A DNA stretch of 41,091 bases from Porticoccaceae bacterium (GTDB taxonomy: Bacteria; Pseudomonadota; Gammaproteobacteria; Pseudomonadales; Porticoccaceae), in NCBI GenBank assembly GCA_902562425.1, contig CACETF010000018.1:1-41091 (forward strand), read 5' to 3'. How positions within the stretch are numbered: position 1 is the stretch's first letter; each line of letters opens with the position of its first letter. The translations under genes were made by a program, and so were the position numbers. Shown here one piece after another: positions 1 to 6,678 of this stretch. The notes beneath the pieces were generated by a model that saw nothing but the letters and a program-made list of their open reading frames with translations, had not been told where the DNA came from and searched no databases.

Positions 1-670
1 ATCCTGACATAGAAATAGGACTGCTTTGCGCGATTGCTCTATTAAACAAATTTTTCGCATTTGGATGGTTGGTTAAAGCATCAACAGAAAAAGCACCGGC
101 CGAATTCCCCAAAATTGTTACATTCTGAGGATTGCCACCAAAATTTTTAATATTATTTTTTACCCATTTTAGTGCCGAAATCTGGTCCAAAAATCCAAAA
201 TTAGTATCCCTACCCTTCAGTTCTCTGTGCGGAAAAAATCCGAGCAATCCAAGTCGATAATTCAGAGAAACTACAACAACACCATGCTGCGCAAGTAATT
301 CGCCCATAACGTTGCCACTTCCATTTTTAAATCCACCTCCGTGAATCCAGACCATCACTGGCAATTCACCAGTTAGTGACGGAGTCCAGACATTCAAAAA
401 TAGACAATCTTCACTCAACTCGTCCCCATAAAGGGTGTGCCATGGATTTTGTTCGTAGCAGAAACAACTCGGTGCGAAGGATTCTTTCCCCAAAACTGAT
501 TCATCAAATTGTTTGTCGATAGGTGGCTTCCACCTTAGCTCTCCTAAAGGAGGCTCTGCATAAGGGATACCGAGTGAATAAAATATGTCTGATTCAGTTT
601 GCGGTAGTGCAGATAAGGCTGCAATACTAACGGAAAATGCCAATGAGAAAATGAAAGCAAACGCACGCAT
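1..670 (-). CDS. Type-B carboxylesterase (para-nitrobenzyl esterase family), 3' end cut by the window
   Basis: The first 223 residues are visible; the C-terminal half lies outside the left edge. A hydrophobic N-terminus (MRAFAFIFSLAFSVSIAALS) looks like a signal peptide, so the enzyme is probably exported. Family landmarks in order are GIPYAEPPLGELRW, the EDCLFLNVWTP block, the oxyanion-hole motif HGGGF, LNYRLGLLGFF, and the nucleophile elbow FGGNPQNVTILGNSAG with the catalytic Ser. The usual elbow is GESAG; here it is GNSAG. The Glu and His of the triad would lie beyond the edge. An AAAGGG stretch about 8 nt upstream supports the ATG at 670. Known members hydrolyse carboxylic esters; the substrate here cannot be told. 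Family assignment is secure, specificity is open. Confidence 0.9.
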   Translation of the reverse strand, partial: MRAFAFIFSLAFSVSIAALSALPQTESDIFYSLGIPYAEPPLGELRWKPPIDKQFDESVLGKESFAPSCFCYEQNPWHTLYGDELSEDCLFLNVWTPSLTGELPVMVWIHGGGFKNGSGNVMGELLAQHGVVVVSLNYRLGLLGFFPHRELKGRDTNFGFLDQISALKWVKNNIKNFGGNPQNVTILGNSAGAFSVDALTNHPNAKNLFNRAIAQSSPISMSG

Positions 671-1061
671 AATCAACCCTTTAGTCTCAATCATACTATA
701 AAAATCGGGCACAACTGTCGCCGCTCATTAGAGGGGTAATTTATTTTCCAATAGTTGTTATACAAAGAGTAGCAGATGTAACGGCCCCCTTTGTAAAATT
801 TGCATAAATAATGCACAAAAGCGCTCATAAACACTACCGAAATCTTTTCATAAAGTAATTCAAATCCCCAACCATAAATCTTGGTATTGAATTATGTAGG
901 GAGTAGAACTTTTTGTTAGACCTGATAAAAAAATTGCCATTAGTAAAATATGGTGAGATTTTAGAAGCGTCAAAGCATGACAACTGAATCTTATATCTCG
1001 AGGATATTTTAAGCGAGTCACTTCTTAGTAAATTAATTTAAAATCTGGCGAAATTTTGAGG
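671..1061. other. Intergenic stretch, nothing recognised
   Basis: About 390 AT-rich bases separate the esterase start from the stop of the next minus-strand gene. I see no convincing open frame, RNA gene, strong hairpin or repeat. It should carry the promoter of the esterase, but I could not find a clear -35/-10 pair. Confidence 0.5.
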
Positions 1062-1940
1062 TTACTCCACTGTAATATTTAGTCTTACCTCAACGGGCGG
1101 GTGAATTCCATCACTTACAGAGAGTTTGAAAAGATTATCACCTAAATCAATCGAATGAGGAGTTCCCTCTATTCTGGCATTTCGTTGATTAGTCATTTCC
1201 AACCACTGAGGTCCTGATATAAGTTGGTAATCAAGCTCATCTCCATCAGGATCGTCACAATTCCAGTTTAGATGCCACAAAAATTTTTGATTAACACCAG
1301 TGTTTGACGATACTTCATCATTTTTACAGTCAGGTGGAGAATTTGAATTCATACTTCTTACAGTTAGGTACGCTTCATAAAGTTTAGGCGGCTTGATTGG
1401 CCAAACTGTTTCTGCTTCGATTCCACCAGTTTCTATTTTAATAAATCCTCGGGCTCTACTTGCTGTACTTTCGGTTTCTCTTATTTCACCATTTTCGTTC
1501 CGAGAGCGGAAAACAAATTTTTTGCCATCTAGACGATAAGCCATTACGAGCGCTAACGTTTTCTGTGATGCATCCCAACTATATTGCCTGATAGGCATTT
1601 CTTCTCCTTGAATTCGCGTGAGAGAAATTAGGTTACCGTGAGCTGAAAATTCGTCCAATGCAATAACATGCTTCCCACGAACAAAAGCAAAATATATGTT
1701 ACCGTCTGTTGGGCACAGAACATGAAACATTCCGCTTTTGATGCTTTCGTTTGACACTCCAGAGTTCCTAACAGCCCCAATCGGGAAGCGCGTACGTTCT
1801 TCTTCTAAGTTGTACATAAATGTCTTATTCGACAAAGCACATACTGCTTTACGCACTTGTTCTAAGCTTTCTGATGCGCCACAGTTCAAAACCAGGCACA
1901 AAGACGAAATAAAAACATAGGATCGATAATAAAAATTCAT
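1062..1940 (-). CDS. Exported protein of unknown function with a C-terminal cadherin-like domain
   Basis: The 292-residue product begins with a signal peptide (about residues 1-23, hydrophobic stretch SYVFISSLCLVLNCG; the Cys could be a lipobox-like residue, but LVLNC is a weak match). I do not recognise residues 25-200. The last 70 residues contain DDPDGDELDYQLISGP, then WLEM, then a segment ending in LFKLSVSDG. This is the pattern of dystroglycan-type cadherin-like or He_PIG Ig-fold domains, which often sit in secreted or surface proteins and may bind calcium or partner domains. Three Cys residues fall in the second half (PPDC, WNC). It has no close operon partner: a flagellin remnant lies upstream and a long gap downstream. 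The function is unknown. Confidence 0.75.
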   Translation of the reverse strand: MNFYYRSYVFISSLCLVLNCGASESLEQVRKAVCALSNKTFMYNLEEERTRFPIGAVRNSGVSNESIKSGMFHVLCPTDGNIYFAFVRGKHVIALDEFSAHGNLISLTRIQGEEMPIRQYSWDASQKTLALVMAYRLDGKKFVFRSRNENGEIRETESTASRARGFIKIETGGIEAETVWPIKPPKLYEAYLTVRSMNSNSPPDCKNDEVSSNTGVNQKFLWHLNWNCDDPDGDELDYQLISGPQWLEMTNQRNARIEGTPHSIDLGDNLFKLSVSDGIHPPVEVRLNITVE

Positions 1941-2089
1941 TCTTGAATACTACTCGAAAGCCTTGGCGATTGTCATCCAACTGTGTAAGAAGCAAAACTT
2001 TGAGCAGAAGCTACTGCCAAAAATGAAATCTTTAAAACGTTGCGATATTTTAAAAGTATAAAAACTTAATTCTGACTCGTAACCAATGT

Positions 2090-2287
2090 TTAGTATTTCA
2101 TCGCCCTCAACAACTCAAGAACTTACTCCCCTTGTTGATTCGCTTGAGTGAGCATAGCAGTTGCAGCTTGTTGAATGATTTGAGTTCTAGCGAGTTCTTT
2201 TGTTTTCCTTGCGTAATCTGTATCGAGTATTCTTCTAGCCGCCTCTGTGAAAAGACATGCGTTGTCGTCACGTTCTGCTCTCAATCA
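2090..2287 (-). pseudogene. Flagellin C-terminal fragment with an in-frame stop
   Basis: Read on the minus strand, this stretch gives RRILDTDYARKTKELAR, then QQAATAMLTQANQQGE, a TAA stop, and VLELLR. This is the conserved C-terminal D0 helix of bacterial flagellins (SRI-DTDYA-ET...QQA-TAMLAQANQ...VL-LLR), the part that packs in the filament core. A single C-to-T change in a CAA codon would produce the TAA seen between GE and VLELLR. The N-terminal and central flagellin domains are absent: a TGA lies just upstream in the same frame and the sugar dehydrogenase gene ends at 2358. No other flagellar gene is present in the window. I read it as a decayed remnant, not a functional gene. The 1941-2089 stretch beside it holds nothing I recognise. 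Confidence 0.8.
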
Positions 2288-2357
2288 ATGAGATTGCCCT
2301 CGATCATCTCAAGCACCTGGCTCGCTTGCATGTTGGTCGAGAGTCTTGAAATAAATT

Positions 2358-3473
2358 CTAATCCTTGTATAAACGAACTATCTTTCCATGAGGGCCATCT
2401 GTTGCCAGAAGAATACTTCCGTCAGGGACGGTAACTAAATTTCTCAGTCTTCCCAGTTCCGGCAGTAGTATTTCTTCATCTACAACCTTGTTATCAACCA
2501 AGGTCAATCTCCTGAGGTCTCCCGGCACCATGGCTGTGATAAATAGGTTATCGTTCCAATCAGGAAACATTTCTCCCTTATAAACAGCTAAAGCCGATGG
2601 AGCTATGGAAGGTGTCCAATATGTAACAGGTTGCTCCAATCCTTCACTCTCGGTAAAGGGTGATATCAAAGACCCACTATAATCAATACCGTAAGTGATA
2701 AGTGGCCACCCATAATTCTTGCCAACTTTTACGATATTTAGTTCATCACCACCCTTGGGTCCATGTTCATGCTCAAATATAGTTTTTCCGTCATTACCAA
2801 GCGCTAAACCCGTCGGATTTCTGTGGCCAAATGACCATATGTCAGGCAGAGCACCATCAACCTCCATAAATGGATTATCACCTGGTATTGAGCCGTCATC
2901 ATTAAGACGGACGATTTTACCAACATGATTATCGAGTGTTTGTGCTTGATCACGATAATTAAACCCGTCTCCCGATGTTATCAAGAGTGTGCCGTCTGGA
3001 AGAAATAACATTCGAGCACCATAGTGGGCCGCAGTTTTTCTAGGTGGTTCAGCCTTAAAAATCTGTTTAACATCAATAAGATTGTGGCCTTCTAGTCGTC
3101 CACGAATGACTGTCATTGCATTCAATGATGGGTCGTCTTTGTCTGCCTCACCGAAAGAGAGGTATATCAACTGGTTTTCGGTATATCTCGGATGCAATGC
3201 AACATCACAGAGCCCTCCCTGCGTCAAATCGTCTGGATATAGAAAAACTGACGGAATCCCTTTGATTGGGACTGGATCAAGTTGACCATCGATAATCCGA
3301 CGCAATCGACCAACCCCCTCTGTTACCAATATTTCTTTGTTGGACACAACTGCAATGCCCCAGGCATGATCGAGCCCCTCAGCAAGTATCTCCATTTTGA
3401 ATTCGCTATCAGAAGAAATTACAGCATCTGCAAAGAGTATAAAAACAAGCGGAAATAAGAAATGGAGTCGCAT
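2358..3473 (-). CDS. Soluble PQQ-dependent aldose sugar dehydrogenase (GSDH / YliI family)
   Basis: The 371-residue protein has a signal peptide (LHFLFPLVFILFADAVIS) and then a six-bladed beta-propeller. Family landmarks include GLDHAWGIAVV, ILVTEGVGRLR, the catalytic-His region GGLCDVALHP, PDGTLLITSGD, IWSFGHRNPTGLAL, EHEHGPKGGDELN and NYGWPLITYG. Members oxidise sugar aldoses in the periplasm with PQQ as cofactor and pass electrons to a quinone or carrier. The ATG overlaps the stop of the upstream membrane-protein gene as TAATG, so the two are probably translationally coupled. No PQQ-synthesis genes are in the window, so the cofactor must be made elsewhere or taken up. Family assignment is firm; the sugar substrate is unknown. 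Confidence 0.92.
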   Translation of the reverse strand: MRLHFLFPLVFILFADAVISSDSEFKMEILAEGLDHAWGIAVVSNKEILVTEGVGRLRRIIDGQLDPVPIKGIPSVFLYPDDLTQGGLCDVALHPRYTENQLIYLSFGEADKDDPSLNAMTVIRGRLEGHNLIDVKQIFKAEPPRKTAAHYGARMLFLPDGTLLITSGDGFNYRDQAQTLDNHVGKIVRLNDDGSIPGDNPFMEVDGALPDIWSFGHRNPTGLALGNDGKTIFEHEHGPKGGDELNIVKVGKNYGWPLITYGIDYSGSLISPFTESEGLEQPVTYWTPSIAPSALAVYKGEMFPDWNDNLFITAMVPGDLRRLTLVDNKVVDEEILLPELGRLRNLVTVPDGSILLATDGPHGKIVRLYKD

Positions 3474-3934
3474 TATGATTCCCTCGGCAGATTTAATCCA
3501 AAAATATAACCACCTAATGCTCCTGTAGCAGTTATGTAGCCTCTACCTATAACTGATAATGTTCCACGATACATTTCAAAATCGTAAGTTAAAGCCGGAA
3601 AAAGGGTTACTAGAGTTAACATTCCAGAAGCACCTGCAAAAGCATAAAAATATTTCCTCTCAAGAGAAATCCGTCGTAATATGAGATGGGCTACAAAGAA
3701 AGCAACACCAAGAACTACAAAAATGACAAAAAAAATAGGGGGCAGAATCCCATGGAAGTTCATTCCGATCAAGTCGGAGCCGACTGCCGAAAGAAACATG
3801 CTTACGTCAACGGGCATGCCCATCTGATATAAATAGAGCATGTAACTGGCAGTTATCTGAACAACAAAAAGCGTCATCATTAAAATGACAATTGCGATAA
3901 AAATGGCAAATTTTTTTAGCAAAGTTTTAGTCAC
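3473..3934 (-). CDS. Four-helix integral membrane protein paired with a sugar dehydrogenase
   Basis: This 153-residue protein has four strongly hydrophobic segments: about residues 8-30 (FAIFIAIVILMMTLFVVQI), 62-83 (ILPPIFFVIFVVLGVAFFV), 95-112 and 130-147. A short loop, MPVDVSMFLSAVGSDLIG, separates the first two. I do not recognise a named family or catalytic motif. Its stop codon overlaps the start of the PQQ sugar dehydrogenase (TAATG), so it is the first gene of a two-gene operon. By position it could anchor the periplasmic dehydrogenase or pass electrons to the quinone pool, but no heme or quinone ligands are evident; that role is only an inference. Confidence 0.8.
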   Translation of the reverse strand: MTKTLLKKFAIFIAIVILMMTLFVVQITASYMLYLYQMGMPVDVSMFLSAVGSDLIGMNFHGILPPIFFVIFVVLGVAFFVAHLILRRISLERKYFYAFAGASGMLTLVTLFPALTYDFEMYRGTLSVIGRGYITATGALGGYIFGLNLPRES

Positions 3935-4016
3935 GCACCCATCACAATTATTAGTAATGTATCAGTTTTTTAAGTTTTTTTATTCAGAAGAACGGGTGTT
4001 GAGATACTATTCACCC

Positions 4017-4272
4017 ATTATATTTTGGTTATGTCCCCCCTTGCCCATTGGATACCGTGATGAGAATCATAAGCACCAAATTCATGCTAAAGACGTTTTC
4101 CATTTAAGGTAATTCGGAAACCCATGATGCAGTTCCTTCAGGTTCTATGATGTTTCAATAAAGTTGGTTTCCATATGGATGTCGTCCAAACTCTTTTTGC
4201 TTGATGAGTGACTTAATTTTATTGGCAGTCAACTTAGGCGTAGTCCGTTGTACCTTTTGGGAGGTTACTCAT
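4017..4272 (-). pseudogene. Decayed tyrosine-recombinase integrase, N-terminal arm-binding domain
   Basis: A start-like ATG at 4272 opens MSNLPKGTT. A shift of frame leads to KLTANKIKSLIKQKEFG, RHPYGNQLY, a TGA, then NIIEPEGTASWVSELP. A further shift gives ITLNGKRL, a TAG, and HEFGAYDSHHG with W-A-R. This sequence of motifs follows the N-terminal Arm-DNA-binding domain (DUF4102 type) of phage and island integrases: KLT...-L, GLYL-V-P-GSKSW, Y-NGKR---LG-Y, AR. Two frameshifts and two stops show that it is dead. It reads away from the tRNA-Ser-like 3' end at 4381-4403, which is the usual layout of an integrase next to its attachment site. The core and catalytic domains are missing. Confidence 0.72.
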
Positions 4273-4304
4273 TAGACGTTATTGAGCTTTAAAATACAAT
4301 AAGT

Positions 4305-4332
4305 ATAAAAAAGCCCATGTTTAAAAGGCTTT
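4305..4332 (-). terminator. Rho-independent terminator, minus strand
   Basis: On the minus strand AAAGCC (4332-4327) can pair with GGCTTT (4315-4310) across an 11-nt loop, and a run of T follows. It lies just downstream of the tRNA-Ser-like fragment, as expected for a tRNA transcript terminator that was copied or left behind with it. Confidence 0.6.
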
Positions 4333-4380
4333 AAAAGGGATGTTGTTGATTCTATTCGACGTTAAAATAACGATATATTG

Positions 4381-4403
4381 CGGTGAGAGAGGAATTCGAA
4401 CCC
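4381..4403 (-). other. tRNA-Ser 3'-end-like fragment, possible attachment-site scar
   Basis: Minus-strand reading gives GGGTTCGAATTCCTC followed by TCTCACCG: a T-arm (AGGG / TTCGAAT / TCCT) and the acceptor 3' strand of a serine-type tRNA, where CCGCCA would be usual. No anticodon arm, variable arm or 5' half precedes it, so it is not a complete tRNA gene. Elements that use tyrosine recombinases often duplicate exactly this part of a tRNA. The decayed integrase start and a terminator lie directly downstream, which supports an att scar. Confidence 0.5.
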
Positions 4404-4480
4404 TATATCTCTATTTTTTCTATTGATTTCAATTATTTACGCACATTTTTACCGTTTAAATTTTCTATTTTTGGCGTCTT

Positions 4481-4612
4481 TAAGTCCATGTTTTTAAGCA
4501 AATCTACATATTAGTACATTTCTAACTGTGCCCGTGGGCACACTTTTCACTGATGTAAGACATGGATGTTTACTTTTTCCAAAGATATGCTTACCATCCT
4601 CGAAAAAATAAT
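4481..4612 (+). repeat. Direct repeat A, copy 1
   Basis: About 130 bases match 8466-8596 in the same orientation at roughly 80-85 % by eye. Shared landmarks are taagtccatgttt, attagtaca, ctgtgcccgtgggc, acttttcactgatgtaag and atggatgtttactt. The core GTGCCCGTGGGCAC is an inverted repeat. The match fades into the first codons of a frame starting at 4566 (MFTFSKD in both copies), just before the signal peptide of the TPR/TonB-C protein. Confidence 0.85.
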
Positions 4613-4622
4613 AAAAAATTGT

Positions 4623-5753
4623 ATGCTCATGAAGCCTATTTGTTTTTTTTTCGCTCTAGTCATTGTTTCGCTAAATCTTCACTCTGAATCAAAAGATGCG
4701 TCAAGATCAGAGAAAATAAACCAATTAAAAACGAGTATGGAATGCGTAAATGCTGCAAGTTCTGCTGAAGATTGGGCAAAACTAGTCCCCTGCTCGAAAA
4801 AAGCTTTAGAACTGCTTGAGAATTTGTTTGATCCAAATCACCCCAATGTTGCAGCTATGACTCATCAATATGGAATTGCGCTCAACACGCACGGTGGCTA
4901 TCAAGCGGAAAGTGAGCAAGTTCTAAAAAGTGCCATAAAGAAATATGAAAAAATTTATGGGAAAAACTCCCCAGAATTAAGCGACGTATTGTTCGATTAT
5001 GCAGAGATTCTCTCGAAACGCGGGCGTCACAAACAGCATGGAACAACCGTGAAGACCTACGTTCGAGCGCTTGACCTTTTAAAAGCCAAAAATAATTTCG
5101 ACATTCTTAACTATGCAGATCTTACAGCCGATGCTTTCGAGACACTCTCTAAAATTGTTGTAACCAGTTATACCTTTGATGAAACTAAGAACCTAGGTTT
5201 GAACGCGCTCAAGATTTATCAAGAACAGCTCGGAGAAACCCATTATAAAACTGCAAAAATTGCACTAAATATTGGGAAACATTTTCTTAGAATTGATAAT
5301 AATACACAAAGTAAAAAGGCAATTGAGTTCCTCAAAATGTCACTACAAAATAAGCGGATAGCTCCATATGGCCATGGCTTCCTTATCGAGGCTTATGAAA
5401 GAAGTGATCAATCAGAATTATCAATTCCTCATCTACAAAAGTTGGCTACCCTTCGCCAAGGAGAATCATATCAGACTGCAACACTTGAGCCAGTTTATCG
5501 TCCAAAAGCTATCTACCCGCGTCTTGCATTTCGTAAAGGTATTGAGGGCTCTGCCACAATCGTGTTCACAGTGGATCAAACAGGACAAGTCAAAAATATC
5601 GAAGTGCTTGAGGAACGTCCAGTTGCTTATGGTTTTGGGTTAGCAGCGCTAAACGCAGCGAAAAAACTTAAATATCTGCCCGCGATTCGCGACGGAAAAT
5701 TCGTGGAAACTTCCGGGATAACGTATGTGTGGCGTTTCTGGATATCGAAATAA
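4623..5753 (+). CDS. Exported TPR protein with a C-terminal TonB domain
   Basis: From the ATG at 4623 the product has 376 residues: a signal peptide (MLMKPICFFFALVIVSLNLH), a TPR region of the kinesin-light-chain type (HPNVAAMTHQYGIAL, then GKNSPELSDVLFDYAEIL, then GETHYKTAKIALNIGKHFL), and a TonB_C domain over the last 95 residues (EPVYRPKAIYPRLAFRKGIE, VFTVDQTGQVKNIEV, ALNAAKKLKYLPA). In-frame codons run back to 4566, but they belong to repeat A and would bury the signal peptide, so I prefer 4623 or 4629. Such proteins are periplasmic; the TonB fold binds partner proteins, and without a membrane helix near the fold this one is unlikely to energise receptors in the classic way. The function is unknown. 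It lies between repeat copies in mobile-looking DNA. Confidence 0.8.
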   Translation: MLMKPICFFFALVIVSLNLHSESKDASRSEKINQLKTSMECVNAASSAEDWAKLVPCSKKALELLENLFDPNHPNVAAMTHQYGIALNTHGGYQAESEQVLKSAIKKYEKIYGKNSPELSDVLFDYAEILSKRGRHKQHGTTVKTYVRALDLLKAKNNFDILNYADLTADAFETLSKIVVTSYTFDETKNLGLNALKIYQEQLGETHYKTAKIALNIGKHFLRIDNNTQSKKAIEFLKMSLQNKRIAPYGHGFLIEAYERSDQSELSIPHLQKLATLRQGESYQTATLEPVYRPKAIYPRLAFRKGIEGSATIVFTVDQTGQVKNIEVLEERPVAYGFGLAALNAAKKLKYLPAIRDGKFVETSGITYVWRFWISK

Positions 5754-5872
5754 GGGTTTGCAATTCATGCCTTCTATGACCACACACGCAACTCTTTAGT
5801 GTTTCAAAACTGTGCCAGTAAGTTTGTATGCGATTGTAAGATACTGATTTAAATCTAAAGAAAAAAGTCATA

Positions 5873-5887
5873 TTTATAAAAAGATTT
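5873..5887 (+). repeat. 15-bp direct repeat, left copy
   Basis: The string tttataaaaagattt is repeated exactly at 6471-6485. The two copies bracket the HTH gene with its promoter and the protease-tail fragment. The right copy coincides with the point where homology to the protease locus ends. Confidence 0.7.
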
Positions 5888-5921
5888 TTGTCCTTGCTTT
5901 AATTTCTAAACAAATGATAGA

Positions 5922-5947
5922 GACTGCCGGCGACCATACCGGTAGTC
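5922..5947 (+). promoter_or_regulatory. Inverted repeat upstream of the HTH gene promoter
   Basis: GACTGCCGG and CCGGTAGTC (one G-T pair) flank the 8-nt loop CGACCATA. No T-run follows, so it is not a standard terminator for the TPR gene. It ends 34 bases before the TATAAT box of the HTH gene and could be an operator, possibly for the HTH protein itself; this is an inference. The rest of 5754-5981 shows no gene. Confidence 0.4.
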
Positions 5948-5978
5948 ATACAAAAGTGGGCTTGATTAAGGTTTTAAA

Positions 5979-5987
5979 TGGTATAAT
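5979..5987 (+). promoter_or_regulatory. Extended -10 promoter (TGGTATAAT)
   Basis: A perfect TATAAT at 5982-5987 is preceded by TGG, the extended -10 form. The -35 side is weak (TTGATT sits 14 nt upstream, too close). Transcription would start near 5994, so the HTH protein must start after that, which favours the ATG at 6038. Confidence 0.6.
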
Positions 5988-6037
5988 TGGCAATTATTTT
6001 TGATAGATCGTCAACACTTTTGAGAATCATTTTGAAT

Positions 6038-6388
6038 ATGAAAATGGGAAGGCCCAAATGGATACCAGATCAAGAAGTGTGCTCGGATGCCCAAGCAATG
6101 GCTTCTCAAGGCCTTACCGTATCCCAAATAGCTTTGTGTCTCGGTATTAGTGAAAGAACCGTATACGAGCGGCAAGGTGAGTTTCCGCAGTTTATGCAGG
6201 CTATAAAAAAGGGTCGTGCACAAGGAATAGAGAAGGTATCCAACGCACTTTTTAATAAGGCACTTCAGGGTAATGTTACGGCAATGATTTACTATCTAAA
6301 GGTGAGAGATAGAGAGAACTGGGGCGAAAATCAGCTAGGGCCGCTGAGAGAGATACCACCTATGCAGATTACTATCTCAAGCACTTAG
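6038..6388 (+). CDS. Phage-type helix-turn-helix protein, terminase-small-subunit-like
   Basis: The 116-residue product starts MKMGRPKWIPD. A helix-turn-helix follows (MASQGLTVSQIALCLGISER with TVYERQGEFPQ), then FMQAIKKGRAQGIEKVSNAL, and GNVTAMIYYLKVRDRENWGE. This is the layout of small phage proteins of the Nu1/terminase small subunit kind, which bind DNA at packaging sites; transposase-like HTH regulators are the alternative. No large terminase, portal or capsid gene is nearby. An upstream in-frame ATG at 5987 lies inside the -10 box and is rejected. The last 29 codons are repeated as a frameshifted fragment at 8693-8780. The gene converges on a fragment of the protease 3' end. Confidence 0.75.
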   Translation: MKMGRPKWIPDQEVCSDAQAMASQGLTVSQIALCLGISERTVYERQGEFPQFMQAIKKGRAQGIEKVSNALFNKALQGNVTAMIYYLKVRDRENWGENQLGPLREIPPMQITISST

Positions 6389-6474
6389 CTTTTTAGTATC
6401 CCGCTTCAACACTATCGACTAAAACAGGCTTATAAATACCTAACTTGCTTTGATATTCACACTGATATCTTTTA
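6301..6474 (+). repeat. Direct repeat B, copy 1
   Basis: About 174 bases match 8693-8867 in the same orientation at high identity. Shared landmarks are ggtgagagatagag, cgaaaatcagct, ccgctgagagagatacc, ctcaagcacttag and tatcccgcttcaac. It covers the 3' end of the HTH gene (plus strand) and a fragment of the M4 protease 3' end (minus strand). Confidence 0.92.
6393..6474 (-). pseudogene. Orphan C-terminal tail of the M4 protease gene
   Basis: The minus strand encodes YQCEYQSKLGIYKP and VLVDSVEAGY, then TAA. This is the last 24 residues of the giant protease at 8782-15702 (YQCEYQSELGVYKP, VVVDSVEAGY) with four changes. Homology stops at about 6474, where a 15-bp direct repeat begins. No start codon or upstream coding region exists, so it is a fragment left by duplication. 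Confidence 0.88.
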
Positions 6475-6485
6475 TAAAAAGATTT
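6471..6485 (+). repeat. 15-bp direct repeat, right copy
   Basis: Exact copy of 5873-5887 (tttataaaaagattt). It marks the right border of the HTH/protease-tail segment. Confidence 0.7.
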
Positions 6486-6504
6486 CCCAAGAAATTTTCG
6501 TAGT

Positions 6505-6672
6505 CTAACAATTGTATTTTTTAGTTACTTCTGTCCTCCTTTCGAACGATGCAGTTTTATGCGAATCAAAGGTCATCGCCGCTTTCAAAAAATTGCCAGA
6601 TCCTCTCATACAGGTTAAGCCGGAGCCAAAATTAGGACTGTACCCTGGTTCTTCCTCAAGGGAATAGCTCCA
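6505..6672 (-). pseudogene. Coding-like fragment without a clear start
   Basis: Between a TAA and a TAG the minus strand stays open for 55 codons and reads like protein: EEPGYSPNFGSGLTCMRG, then FLKAAMTFDSHKTASFERR, ending VTKKYNC. The first codons show no start; an internal ATG lies within TCMRG. It follows the stop of the 6679-7419 gene by only 6 bases. I do not recognise the family. It may be the tail of a lost exported protein (two Cys) or chance; I lean to a remnant. Confidence 0.35.
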
Positions 6673-6678
6673 TTATTG

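Noticed and set aside
2132-2434. Plus-strand open frame of 100 codons
   Set aside because: It is antisense to the flagellin remnant and the sugar dehydrogenase 3' end; its Ser/Cys-rich translation resembles no protein.
3885-4112. Plus-strand open frame of 75 codons
   Set aside because: It overlaps the membrane-protein start and the integrase remnant; there is no ribosome site, and the composition does not look coding.
5987-6037. Earlier start of the HTH protein
   Set aside because: That ATG would overlap the last base of the TATAAT box and would add 17 residues unlike the family.
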